Positions 42,479 to 51,691 of a stretch of 64,000 bases of DNA are shown in pieces (the first letter of the stretch is position 1; each line of letters opens with the position of its first letter). The notes beneath the pieces were generated by a model. It was not told where the DNA came from. It made no database searches and saw nothing but the letters and a program-made list of their open reading frames with translations. This stretch comes from Streptomyces sp. NBC_00376 (lineage in GTDB: Bacteria > Actinomycetota > Actinomycetes > Streptomycetales > Streptomycetaceae): the NCBI RefSeq assembly GCF_036077095.1, contig NZ_CP107960.1, forward strand, positions 62,001 through 126,000, read 5' to 3'. Made by a program: the position numbers and the translations under genes.

Positions 42479-44434
42479 ATGAGGCATCGCCGTCCTGCCC
42501 GCCTGGCAGTCGTAGCCACACTCGCCACACTCGCCCCGCTCACACCACTGACCCTGGGCAGTCCGGCCATCGCAGCCACCTCAGCGCTGGCCCTCAGCAA
42601 TCCCGGCTTCGAGGACGGCACCACGGGCTGGACGTTCACTTCCGGCACCGGAGTCGCCACCAACGCACCGCACGGTGGCGCAAAGCTCGCGTACCTGGAT
42701 GCCGGAAGCGGCAACAAGGTGGCGCAGACCATCACGGCGTCCGGTGACGGTACGTACGACTTCTCCGCCTGGATCGCCACCGGCGGCCCGGGCGGAAGGT
42801 TCGTCGCCCAGGTCAACGGCGCGCAGGCCGGTGCGGTGGATCTGCCCAGCCGGTCCGGCTACGCCCGGTACACGATCAGCCGGGTGCCCCTGAAAAGCGG
42901 CGACCAGCTGGAGCTCGCCTTCGAATCCGGCAGCAGCTGGGTCAACGCCGACGACATCATGGTCTCCCCCGCGGCCCCGGTCGACCCGGAGATCTCGTCC
43001 TCCGACCCGAGAATCGTCGAGATGTTCAACTGGTCGAAGCGCAAGGCCAACAGCTGGGTCCAGATGCCCGGCACGACCGGTCCGCTGAACGTCGACGAGG
43101 GCAACCGGTCCGGAACCGGCACCGGGACGTACGGCCCGTCCTACTGGGCCGGGTACGCGCATCGCAGCGCCTACTACTCACGCGACATGGCCCACCAGCT
43201 CGCCGGTGCCTCCGTCCTCGGACTGAACGACGCGAACAAAGCCATGCTGCGTGCCTTTGCCGGCTCCGCGACGTCCGAGCACAAGTACTACCCCGTATGG
43301 GCCGTCAACTTCGACAACAAGACATACCTCTCGATCGACTACCGGAGCCCGACCTCCTTCGTCCGAGAGGTCCCGGCCACGTTCGAGCTGGTGGAGAAAG
43401 CCGAGCACGCCTACCGCTGGAGCGGCGACAGCGCCTACGTCCATGACGGCACGCTCTGGGACTTCTACAAGCACGCGACCAAGGACTTCGTCGAACTCCA
43501 CGACGCCAACAAGCCGAACGGTGTCGCCGAAGGCACCGGCAAGGGCATCTTCGCGGGCGCCGCCAGCTACAACGAGGTCGGAGAGGAGCACCTGGCCGAG
43601 TCCGGGGACTCCATCGGATCCCAGTACCAGGCGTACCGGGCGATGTCCGACCTGGCCGCCGCCAAGGGCGACAAAACCCTGTCCAAGAAGTTCCAGCAGA
43701 AGGCCGACAGCCTCAAGGCCTACTTCAACGACACCTGGAGCGGCTCCGGCTCAGGGCACGACATGGTCCGCGGCTACACCACCGACGGCAAGGCACTCAC
43801 CGGCTGGGGCAAGGAGAACAGCTGGTTCATGCCCATGAAGCAGATCGTCAATCCGGGGGCGCGCGCCGACGCCTACCTCGACTATGTCGACGAGCAGGCC
43901 AGCGGCAGCGGCAAGCCGTCCAACATCGAGGCGATCAGCTACCTGCCGGACACCTTCTTCGCCTACGAGCACAACGACACGGCCTGGAAGTGGATGCAGT
44001 ACGTCTACGACAAGCGGAACGACCAGCACCCGGTGTCCAAGCAAGGCCCCAACGGCGACTACCCAGAAGTCTCCTACACCCTGCTGAGCCAGACCGTCGA
44101 GGGCCTCATGGGCGTGCAGCCCAACGCCCCGGGGCGCGCCCTGAGCACCCAGTCCCGCATGCCCGCCGGAATGGGCTGGCTGCAGATCAAGGACATCAAG
44201 ATCGGCGGCAACACCTTCACCCTGCGTCATGACGGTGCCACCAAGTCGACCCTGACCAACGCCACGGGTTCGGCCCGCTACAAGTGGGAGGCCCGCTTCC
44301 CCGGCAGCCACTCGACGATCAAGGTCAACGGCGTCCCCCAAAGAGCCAAGACGAAGACCGTCAACGGAAAGACCTGCACCTACGCAAAGGTGTCCGTCGC
44401 ACCCGGACAGAAGGTCACTGTGCAAGTCTCGTAA
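42479..44434 (+). CDS. Secreted glycoside hydrolase-like protein with N-terminal carbohydrate-binding-like domain
   Basis: 651 residues. The signal peptide (MRHRRPARLAVVATLATLAP ending SPAIAA) gives a mature N-terminus near residue 34. Residues about 38-162 form a jelly-roll-like module (LSNPGFEDGTTGWTFTSGTG, YDFSAWIATGGPGGRF, WVNADDIMVSP). Residues about 170-560 are helix-rich with YAHRSAYYSRDMAHQLAGAS, ASYNEVGEEHLAESGDSIGS, GKENSWFMPMKQI and EAISYLPDTFFAYEH, resembling six-hairpin glycosidases. A beta tail ends the protein. Exact GH family not recognised. It probably releases oligosaccharides for the divergent importer. Confidence 0.65.
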   Translation: MRHRRPARLAVVATLATLAPLTPLTLGSPAIAATSALALSNPGFEDGTTGWTFTSGTGVATNAPHGGAKLAYLDAGSGNKVAQTITASGDGTYDFSAWIATGGPGGRFVAQVNGAQAGAVDLPSRSGYARYTISRVPLKSGDQLELAFESGSSWVNADDIMVSPAAPVDPEISSSDPRIVEMFNWSKRKANSWVQMPGTTGPLNVDEGNRSGTGTGTYGPSYWAGYAHRSAYYSRDMAHQLAGASVLGLNDANKAMLRAFAGSATSEHKYYPVWAVNFDNKTYLSIDYRSPTSFVREVPATFELVEKAEHAYRWSGDSAYVHDGTLWDFYKHATKDFVELHDANKPNGVAEGTGKGIFAGAASYNEVGEEHLAESGDSIGSQYQAYRAMSDLAAAKGDKTLSKKFQQKADSLKAYFNDTWSGSGSGHDMVRGYTTDGKALTGWGKENSWFMPMKQIVNPGARADAYLDYVDEQASGSGKPSNIEAISYLPDTFFAYEHNDTAWKWMQYVYDKRNDQHPVSKQGPNGDYPEVSYTLLSQTVEGLMGVQPNAPGRALSTQSRMPAGMGWLQIKDIKIGGNTFTLRHDGATKSTLTNATGSARYKWEARFPGSHSTIKVNGVPQRAKTKTVNGKTCTYAKVSVAPGQKVTVQVS

Positions 44435-44858
44435 CGAAAAGTGTCATGAATTAGTACTGCAGCGGCGCTTGAGGTGACGAGGTCGCAGTCCATGGGCTGC
44501 GACCTCGTACACCCGGACGATCCGGAGCACCGACGAGCGCGCGGGTGTCTGGTGCTGGCCGATCGCGCCGAGCGGCTGGGCAGGGAGCTCGCCGAGTTCG
44601 ATGTCGAGGTGGCCCGGCTGGAGGCCGCGGAGGTGATGTTCGGCCAGTACGCCGAGGCGATGGACGGCGGCAGGCGGGACGATCCGGTGGTGGAGCCCGA
44701 TCCGGCGGGATGCTGCTCGTGCCGCACCGCGTCGAGGGGATGAGCCAAGAGGTGCTGCCCGCCGACTATCAGCGGATTGTGCAGGTGTTCGCGGGTGCGT
44801 CCGACAGGCCGGTCAAGACCCGGGAGATGTGCGAGGCGCTGGGGCTGGGCTCGCTGCC
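44435..44858 (+). pseudogene. Relic of a conserved coiled-coil/winged-helix protein
   Basis: One frame reads ADRAERLGRELAEFDVEVAR then LEAAEVMFGQYAEAMDGG. After a shift near 44705 the next reads MLLVPHRVEGMSQEVLPADY, then QRIVQVFAGASDRPVKTREM and CEALGLG, where it is cut at about 44858 by the dehydrogenase sequence. It resembles small actinobacterial proteins with a helical region and a winged-helix-like C-terminus. Function unknown. Confidence 0.4.
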
Positions 44859-45902
44859 CTGCGTGCCACCCTCATGTACGGCGCCGGCGACGTCCGGATC
44901 GAGAACGTCCCGGACCCCGTCCTCAAACAGCCCACCGACGTACTGGTCCGCATCACTGGATCCTGCATCTGCGGCAGCGACCTGCACCCCTACGCCTCGA
45001 TGAAGGCCGAGGACGGCCCGGCCCGGATGGGGTACGAGTTCATCGCCATCGTCGAAGCCACCGACTCTGAGGTGACCACCGTCAAGAAGGGCGACCTGGT
45101 CGTCGCCCCCTTCGCGATCTCAGACAACACCTGCGAGTTCTGCCGCGAGGGCCTGCACACCTTCTGCGCCCACCCACAGGCCAACTTCTGGGACGGCGAG
45201 CCGGAAGAGGGCGGCCAGGCCGAAGCGATCCGCGTCCCGCTCGCCGACGGCACCCTCGTCAAGCTCCCCGTCGCGCCGGACTCGGCCCTCCTCCCGTCCC
45301 TGCTGACCCTCTCGGACGTCTTCGGCACCGCCTACCACGCCGCACTCATGGGCGGGGTCAACGAGCGCACCCGCGTCACCGTGATCGGCGACGGCGCCGT
45401 CGGCCCGCTGGCCGTGCTCTCGGCCAAGTGGCTCGGCGCCAACCAGATCATGCTCATGGGACGTCACCAGGCACGCACCGAACCTCGGCCGGGAATTCGG
45501 GGCCACCGACGTCGTCTCCGCCGCGGAGAGAATGGCATCGAAGCGGTCCGCGAGCTGACCGGCGGGCACGGCACACACGTGGTCCTCGAAGCAGTCGGCC
45601 ACATGTCCGCCTACGAACGGGCCCTCGGAGTCGTCCTCCCCGGCGGCGTCATCAGCCGCGTCGGCGTACCGCAGTACGAAGAGGCACCGGTCGGCTTCGG
45701 CAGCCTCTTCGGCCCCAACATCCGCCTGGCCGGCGGGCCCGCACCGGTCCGTGCCTACATCGAGGAACTGATGCCCGACATCCTCAACGGCACCATCGAG
45801 CCCGGGAAGGTCTTCGACGCCACCCCCGACCTCGACGGCATCCCGGCCGGCTACCGGGTCATGGCTGACCGCAAGGCCCTCAAGGTCCTCGTCAAGCCCT
45901 GA
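44859..45902 (+). pseudogene. Zinc-dependent alcohol dehydrogenase, 5' end replaced and carrying two compensating frameshifts
   Basis: MDR-family protein: RATLMYGAGDVRIENVPDPV, CICGSDLHPYASMKA (catalytic zinc Cys), GYEFIAIVEA, then a structural-zinc-type loop EFCREGLHTFCAH, VTVIGDGAVGPLAVLSAKWL and GTHVVLEAVGHMSAYERAL. The usual initiator codon is replaced by CTG in the fused relic; ATG 44874 would delete the first strand. Between about 45480 and 45540 the frame is shifted: the native LGREFGATDVVSAAE is read as EPRPGIRGHRRRLRRGE, and the frame then returns. The Rossmann domain is therefore probably damaged. Confidence 0.65.
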
Positions 45903-45916
45903 CCCCAGGAACACCA

Positions 45917-45954
45917 CGGGCCGGAAGGGGGCGGCCACGTCTCCCTCCGGCCCG
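45917..45954 (+). terminator. Hairpin after the alcohol dehydrogenase gene
   Basis: CGGGCCGGA (45917-45925) pairs with TCCGGCCCG (45946-45954), and the stem extends inward with one mismatch. It lies 15 bp after the stop. The following 150 bp to the IS3 end hold no supportable gene. Confidence 0.6.
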
Positions 45955-46111
45955 TCGGCCGAAGCGCTGGACCTCGCTCACCTTCTCCTCGGACGCCCCG
46001 GGTAGGACCCGGAAGGGCGGAGCTGGGTGCCGTCTTTCAGCAGGGCGAGACGCACGGCGGCCAGGCTGGTTCTCTCCCGATCGGAGATGGCCTGCAGGGA
46101 CTGAGGTTGAT

Positions 46112-47740
46112 CCCCGGGAGTGGACACCGGGTTTCATGCAACGAGTGACAGCGTAGGTGACGTGATCAGTTGCTGTTCGAACTCGGCTGGTGTGAGGTGG
46201 CCGAGCGCGGAATGCCGACGGCGCCGGTTGTAGTACGACAGCCGGCGAAACAGCTCGAGCCGGGTCTGTGCCTTGGAGGTCCAGCTCCTCCCGTGGAGCT
46301 ACTCGCGCTTGAGGCCCTGGAAGAACGACTCGGCGAGAGCATTGTCATAGCTCGAGCCGACCCGGCCCATGCTGCGGCGGATGCCGTGCCGGCTGCAGAC
46401 TTCGGTGAACGCGGCCGCGCTGTACTGACCGGATTCAACTGGTCGTTGCAACACCGGTTCACTGGAACAACAGTAGCTGCTCGTTGAATGCCTCGGCTGG
46501 TGTCTTCCAGCCGAGTGTCTTGCGGGGTCTGGTGTTGAGAGCGTGGGCGACGGCATCGATCTCCTCGGCGGACCACCTTGAGAGATCGGTGCCATTCGGG
46601 AAGTACTGGCGCAGGAACCCGTTGGTGTTTTCGTTCGTGCCGCGCTGCCACGGACTACGAGGATCGGCGAAGAACACTGGAATGCCAGTCTCGACTCTGA
46701 ACTGCGCATGAGCCGACATCTCCTTCCCCCGATCCCATGTCAGCGACCGTGCCAACTGCTCGGGCAGTGTCGACATCGTGTTGGCGAGTGCGTTCTTCAT
46801 CGTGATCGCCCCATAGCCGGCCAGCGCAGGACCAGGTCAGACTTCCACTGCGCGACCGATGCCCGATAGTCGGGCTTCCCGCCCCTGGTGGCCGCGTTGC
46901 GTCGCAGCTCACGCGAAATCTTCCCCGGATTACGACCGACCTCTCGAGCGATCTCGCGCACGCCCTTGCCTTGGGCCTTGAGGAGCGCGATCTCCTCTCG
47001 TTCACGAAACGACAGGTACCTGTCTGAAGGCGGCTTCGGATCGAACGGTCGCATGCCGCCACACTGTCGGTACCAGCGCGTGGCCACCGCCGGCGCCACG
47101 CCGACGATACCGGCGGCTTCCTCGGCGAGAAGACCCTTGGCGATCTCGGCCCAGAACGCCACTTCGACGTGCCGCTGGTACTTCGGATGTCCCGGGGACC
47201 TCAACTTCGGACGCACCGCTCGATCCGCTGCCTGCTGACGACGCACCCTCCAACACCTCCGTTGACGAGGTGTTGCGACGACCGGTTGAATCCGCCCTGA
47301 GTGCCTCTGTCGGTGTGGAAGACGACGCCGTGGACCTGGCCGCCGCGGGCGGCAACGGCCATCTCGATCGCGTCGGTGACCAGGGAGGTGCGCATGTGGT
47401 CGGCAATCGACCAGCCCACCACCTTCCTCGAGCAGATGTCGATGACCGTAGCGAGGTAGAGCCACGTCGCACCGACGGCTATAGGTGATGTCGCCGCACC
47501 ACCTGGTGTTCAGCGTGTGCGGTGAAGTCGCGCATCACCAGGTCCGGAGCAGGCGGCGCGGTCCTGTCCGCGATCGTCGTCCGCTTCTTCTTCCGCAGGT
47601 GACGGCCGACGATGTGGTTGATCCGCATCAGCCAGGCCACACGCTTGCGGTTGATCCTCCGCCCCCTCGCACGCAGCTCAGCATGGACGCGTGGGGCTCC
47701 GTAGACGCCATGGTGTTCGGCGTGGATGGCGCGGATGGCG
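46112..47740 (-). mobile_element. IS3-family element D remnant interrupted by a defective IS30 copy
   Basis: The minus strand carries orfB from about RAIHAEHHGVYGAPRVHAEL (47740) through WCGDITYI-like sequence after a shift near 47500, SIADHMRTSLVTDAIEMAVA and VVFHTDRGTQ. Then comes IS30 (46428-47296), then YSAAAFTEVCSRHGIRRSMG, SSYDNALAESFFQGLKRE, a TAG nonsense codon, and RRLSYYNRRRRHSALGHLTP. The 3' end resembles an IS3 terminus (GATCCCCGGGAGTGGACACC, 46112-46131). OrfA and the 5' end of orfB are replaced by ISAzo13-like sequence. Confidence 0.75.
46428..47296 (-). mobile_element. Internally deleted IS30-family element
   Basis: Ends related to the intact copy (GGATTCAAC...GTCGTTGCAAC on the left, complement on the right) and a CTG direct repeat (46425-46427 and 47297-47299) define an 869-bp element. 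The transposase N-terminal part (minus frame LSFREREEIALLKAQGKGVR, then EIAREVGRNPGKISRELRR) runs into an out-of-frame C-terminal part (ITMKNALANTMSTLPEQLAR, TWDRGKEMSAHA, RGTNENTNGFLRQYF). The junction near 46830 removes roughly 200 codons including the first catalytic Asp, so it is dead but may be mobilised by the intact copy. Confidence 0.85.
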
Positions 47741-48164
47741 CGGATCTCGTCGGCAAGTTTGCGCGTCGATTTCGTCGTCCATCGCAGCGGCGACATCGGA
47801 TCCCCGCGCACGTCCCGCTCGACCAGCGCCAACAGCGCGGGCCGCAGTCCCGGATCTACCTCGACTGCCCACTTGCGCCCGCCACCGGGACGGCGGACCC
47901 GACCCAGCGGTTCTGCCCCCGCTTCCAACTCGTCAACACCCTTGCGGACGGTTGTTTCGCTGACCTCGGCCGCCTGCGCGACGGCCCGGATCCCGCCGCG
48001 TCCCAGAATTCGAGCCTCAGCACCCATCAGCAGACGGCACTGCCGCTCGTCTAGATGTGGGAACAACACATCGAACATCACCGCGAGTTGGCCACGGACC
48101 TCGCCGGATATGCGCATACCACACCAACGAGCCGAACCACGGGAAGCAACACCTTGATTCTCTG
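47741..48164 (-). pseudogene. ISAzo13-like transposase N-terminus fused in frame to IS3 OrfB
   Basis: The minus frame from 48117 reads MRISGEVRGQLAVMFDVLFP, LDERQCRLLMGAEARILGRG, GIRAVAQAAEVSETTVRKGV, RRPGGGRKWAVEVDPGLRPA and SPLRWTTKSTRKLADE, the N-terminal part of ISAzo13-family transposases. It passes at about 47740 directly into IRAIHAEHHGVYGAPRVHAE of an IS3 orfB without a stop. The ISAzo13 catalytic domain is absent. Its left end truncates the adjacent SDR gene at about 48165. Confidence 0.65.
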
Positions 48165-48618
48165 CGAGCCGTTACTGGCCGAGTACAGCGCACGGTGCGG
48201 CAGCCCCGCGGTGGCGGCGATGGAGCAGGTGTTGACGACCGAAGCGTGATCCGATGCGCAGGTGGGGAAGGGCGGCGCGGGTGGTGCGGACGATCCCGAG
48301 CACGTTGACGTCCAGGACGCGGTGCCACTGCGCGTCCGGATTGTCCTCGACGGTACCGGTGGCCCCGATGCCGGCGTTGTTGACGAGGATGTCAATCCCT
48401 CCGAGTGCTGCGGCGGCTGCCTGCACCGCGGCGTGGACCGAGTCGTCGTCGGAGACGTCGGCGGTGAAGCCGCGCAGCGGGGCGGGAGCGCCGCTCGGGT
48501 CGAGGTCGAGGACGGCAACGTCCGCGCCCCGCTCGGCGAGCAACGTAGCGGCGGCCAGGCCTATGCCGGACGCGCCTCCGGTGACGAGGGCGGTGAGGCC
48601 GTGGAGTTCGGTGGTCAT
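48165..48618 (-). pseudogene. SDR dehydrogenase, probable 2-keto-3-deoxy-L-fuconate dehydrogenase, truncated and frameshifted
   Basis: From ATG 48618, overlapping the fuconate dehydratase stop (ATGA): LTALVTGGASGIGLAAATLL, DVAVLDLDPS, GGIDILVNNAGIGATGTVED and VLDVNVLGIVRTTRAALPHL. Near 48255 the frame shifts; the other frame continues ASVVNTCSIAATAGLPHRAL then YSASN, the YxxxK region, where IS sequence begins. The C-terminal third, including the catalytic Lys context and substrate loop, is lost. The gene order matches oxidative L-fucose operons, hence the call. Confidence 0.75.
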
Positions 48619-49967
48619 GCACTGGCCTTGGGGTTCGACGCTTCCAGGTCAGCGGCCCAGAAGACGCCGTCGGGGTAGCGGTAGGTGTCGAGGCTCGGCT
48701 GCCTCATGGTGGCGGAGAAGCCGGGCTCGACGGGGGCCCGGTAGCGGCCTCGGTCTATCACGACCGGGGCGAGGAAATGCTCGTGGAGGTGGTCGACGTA
48801 TTCGATGACGCGGTCGTCGGTGGTGCCGGATAGCGCCACGTAGTCGAACATCGACAGATGCTGGACGAGTTCGCACAGGCCGACGCCGCCGGCGTGCGGG
48901 CAGACCGGGATGCCGAACTTCGCAGCGAGCAGCAGGATCGCCAGGTTCTCGTTGACGCCGGCCACGCGGGCGGAATCCAGCTGGAGGACGTCGATCGCCC
49001 CGGTCTGGAGCAGCTGCTTGAAGACAATGCGGTTCTGCACGTGCTCGCCGGTGGCAACCTTGACGGGGTGGACGCCGCGTCGGACGGCGGCGTGGCCGAG
49101 GATGTCGTCGGGGCTGGTGGGCTCCTCGATCCAGTACGGGTCGTACTCGGCGAGCGCGTTCGTCCAGGTGATCGCCTCGGCCACGTCCCAGCGCTGGTTG
49201 GCGTCGATCGCCATCCGGATGTCCGGGCCGACGGCGGCGCGGGCGGTGCGGCAGCGGCGGATGTCGTCCTGGAGGTCGGCCCCGACTTTGAGCTTGATCT
49301 GGGTGAAGCCGTCGGCGACGGCCTCCTGGGCGAGCCGGGTCAGCTTCTCGTCGGAGTAGCCGAGCCAGCCGGGAGAGGTGGTGTACGCGGGATAGCCGCG
49401 TTGCAGCAGGTCGGTGGCACGCTCATGCGCGCCCTGCTTGCCCTTGGTCAGCAGGTCCAGTGCCTCGTCCGGGGTCAGTGCGTCACTGATGTAACGGAAG
49501 TCGACCTGGGAGACGAGCCACTGGGGGTCCGCGTCGGCGAGGAGCTGCCACAGAGGCTTGCCCTCCCGCTTGGCGGCCAGGTCCCACACCGCGTTGACGA
49601 CGGCTCCGATCGCCATGTGCATCACGCCCTTCTCCGGACCGAGCCAGCGCAACTGGCTGTCGCCGATGAGCGCGTGAGAGAGGGTGCCGGGGTCGGCGGT
49701 GAGTTCGGCGACCGACCGGCCGACGACGTACGGGGCCAGGGCGTCGATCGCGGCGACCTGGACATCGTTGCCTCGGCCGATGGTGAAGGTGAACCCGTGG
49801 CCCTCGTGGCCGTCCGCCGCGGAGGTGCGCAGGACGACGTAGGCGGCGGAGTAGTCGGGGTTCATGGCGTCGGACCCGTCCAGTTCCCGCGAGGTGGGGA
49901 AGCGGATGTCGTAGGTGTCGACGGCGGTAATCCGCGCCACGATTGCGGACAACTTGGCGCCTTTCAC
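48615..49967 (-). CDS. L-fuconate dehydratase (enolase superfamily)
   Basis: About 450 residues converting L-fuconate to 2-keto-3-deoxy-L-fuconate. Diagnostic N-terminus [20 protein letters not shown], then [16 protein letters not shown] and [20 protein letters not shown]. Catalytic residues: Lys pair in [14 protein letters not shown], metal ligands in [22 protein letters not shown] and [10 protein letters not shown], and His in [23 protein letters not shown] 49967 overlaps the upstream gene (GTGA). A TTG 15 bases further in has a better-spaced AAAGG, so the start is uncertain by a few codons. Confidence 0.9.
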   Translation of the reverse strand: MKGAKLSAIVARITAVDTYDIRFPTSRELDGSDAMNPDYSAAYVVLRTSAADGHEGHGFTFTIGRGNDVQVAAIDALAPYVVGRSVAELTADPGTLSHALIGDSQLRWLGPEKGVMHMAIGAVVNAVWDLAAKREGKPLWQLLADADPQWLVSQVDFRYISDALTPDEALDLLTKGKQGAHERATDLLQRGYPAYTTSPGWLGYSDEKLTRLAQEAVADGFTQIKLKVGADLQDDIRRCRTARAAVGPDIRMAIDANQRWDVAEAITWTNALAEYDPYWIEEPTSPDDILGHAAVRRGVHPVKVATGEHVQNRIVFKQLLQTGAIDVLQLDSARVAGVNENLAILLLAAKFGIPVCPHAGGVGLCELVQHLSMFDYVALSGTTDDRVIEYVDHLHEHFLAPVVIDRGRYRAPVEPGFSATMRQPSLDTYRYPDGVFWAADLEASNPKASA

Positions 49968-50815
49968 GCGTTGACGAAGGTTTGGCGCTGGGTGCCGAGG
50001 CCGTCGATGGTCAGCTCGACGGTGTCGCCCACGCGCAGGTAGGGGGTGACGGGCAGGCCGAGGGCCACGCCCGCCGGGGTGCCGGTGTTGATGACATCGC
50101 CGGGCCTGAGGACCATGTACTGGCTCAGGTACCAGACCAGGTACGCGACGTCGAAGATCATGTTCTTGGTGTGGCCGTGCTGGCGCACCTCGCTGTTGAC
50201 AGCGAGGCGCAGGCCGAGTGCCTGCGGGTCGCGGACCTCGTCGGGGGTGACGAGCCAGGGGCCGAGCGGGTTGAAGGTCTCGCAGGACTTGCCGAGGTCC
50301 CATTGCGGGGAGTACTCCAGCTGGAACTCCCGCTCGGAGACGTCGTTGCTGATCGCGTAGCCGGCGATGTGCTCGGGTGCTTCCGCGGGGCTCACCAGGT
50401 AGCGGGCCTCGCGGCCGATGACGACCGCGAGCTCCACCTCCCAGTCGGTCTTGACCGAACCGCGCGGGATCAGCACCTCGTCGTACGGACCCACCACGGT
50501 GGCTGGATCCTTCATGAAGACCACCGGTCGTTCGGGGACGGGCGCGCCGGTCTCCGCGGCGTGGTCGCGGTAGTTGAGGCCGACGCAGACCACCTTGCCC
50601 GGCCGGGCCACCGGGGCGCCGACCCTCAGTCCGGTGATGTCGAGCGCGGGCAGTACACCGGCCTCGCGAGCCTCCTCGATCCGGCCGGTCACGTCGCCGG
50701 CGAGGAACTCCCCGCCGATGTCGCCGGTGAGAGACCGCAGATCCAATGCGGTCCCGTCCTGGAGGAGCAGCGCCGGAATCTCCCGTCCGGGGTCTCCGAT
50801 GCGGATCAGCTTCAT
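49964..50815 (-). CDS. Fumarylacetoacetate hydrolase-family protein, probable 2,4-diketo-3-deoxy-L-fuconate hydrolase
   Basis: A 283-residue FAH-fold enzyme. Motifs: [60 protein letters not shown] (metal-binding Glu pair), [19 protein letters not shown] (metal-binding Asp), [19 protein letters not shown] and [19 protein letters not shown] 50815 follows ACAGGAG. In the L-fucose oxidative pathway this enzyme yields pyruvate and L-lactate. Leads a three-gene unit with the dehydratase and SDR. CATCCGATG boxes lie upstream. Confidence 0.85.
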   Translation of the reverse strand: MKLIRIGDPGREIPALLLQDGTALDLRSLTGDIGGEFLAGDVTGRIEEAREAGVLPALDITGLRVGAPVARPGKVVCVGLNYRDHAAETGAPVPERPVVFMKDPATVVGPYDEVLIPRGSVKTDWEVELAVVIGREARYLVSPAEAPEHIAGYAISNDVSEREFQLEYSPQWDLGKSCETFNPLGPWLVTPDEVRDPQALGLRLAVNSEVRQHGHTKNMIFDVAYLVWYLSQYMVLRPGDVINTGTPAGVALGLPVTPYLRVGDTVELTIDGLGTQRQTFVNA

Positions 50816-51209
50816 GTCCCGTCTCCTGTCATCACGCGGGGCACACCCCCGGGTCGATACATCCGATGAATCGGCACGGCTCGACCATACGAGCGAGAGC
50901 CGCTCCATCGCAAGCAGACATCCGATGTTTCCTGCGAAAGAGAGGTCCGAGCCGCCGCACCCACTCCCCCGACCCCTCACCCAGCAACTCTGGAAAGGGG
51001 CTTCGTGGGCGGACAGTGTTCACTTACGCCCCGCTCCACCCATCCGTCTGACACATGCAGCCAGACCGTCACTCGTCGATCCATCCGATGATTCATGAAC
51101 GGACGGCTCGTCGTGCGTCCCCGACTCGCCTCCACAAAGGCCGTCGCGCCCCCGCAGTGGGGGGCGCGACGGGTCGGGGAACGTGCGGGCGCCCGCGAAC
51201 AGTGGGCCC
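50816..51209. promoter_or_regulatory. Upstream region of the fuconate unit with three CATCCGATG boxes
   Basis: Odd palindrome CATC-C-GATG occurs at 50860-50868, 50919-50927 (extended to ACATCCGATGT, 50918-50928) and 51082-51090. The first two lie 45 and 104 bp upstream of the hydrolase start. They are good candidates for a fucose/fuconate regulator not encoded next door. No gene was supported in this gap. Confidence 0.6.
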
Positions 51210-51655
51210 TCAGTCGACGGGCGATAAGACGAAGGTGAACTCGCTCGGCCCGGCCTGGAGTCGGTACGGGGACAGCGGGCCGGACCGCAGGACGCCGAGC
51301 CGATGCCGTGCTCGCCGTGGTCGAGGTTGACCCACACCGTCCCACCGGGAACGGGGTCGGTACGAGGGGGCGGCGTCGAGCTCCTCCGTGCTCCAGAGCC
51401 GGGCGGTGAACCAGAACTCCGGGTCGCCCTCGGCTCGGAGCCCGCCTAGCTCCAACCAACAAACTTCGGACCGGGCGCCGTTCTCCTGCGGGCGGACGCA
51501 GGGGGTCTGCAGACCGTCCACGGTGCAGCGCCCATGGTGGACGCCTCAGAACTGCAGGGCGGTCCGCGTCAAGGCGAACACCGCCTCGAAGGTGGTGTCC
51601 CACACGTGGACGCTCGCACCTCGGCGTACGCCCACGTGCAGGTCTCTTTCAGCGT
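51210..51655 (-). pseudogene. C-terminal relic of a GH2 beta-galactosidase
   Basis: Minus-strand pieces in three frames read HVWDTTFEAVFALTRTALQF, HHGRCTVDGLQTPCVRP, PEFWFTARLWSTEELDAAPS, then (shifted) WVNLDHGEHGIGSASCGPAR, and (back) YRLQAGPSEFTFVLSP before the stop at 51210. VNLDHGEHGIGSASCGP is the last-domain signature of LacZ-type enzymes. At least three lesions (two compensating shifts and one stop) and loss of the catalytic barrel make it a pseudogene. Confidence 0.75.
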
Positions 51656-51691
51656 GACGGTGATCCGCCGCGCGCGTCCGGCCCGACCGGG

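Noticed and set aside
45960-46110. Short minus-strand frame reading QSLQAISDRERTSLAAVRLA then LLKDGTQLRPSG
   Set aside because: Looks protein-like but is under 50 codons, lacks a start and matches nothing I can name.
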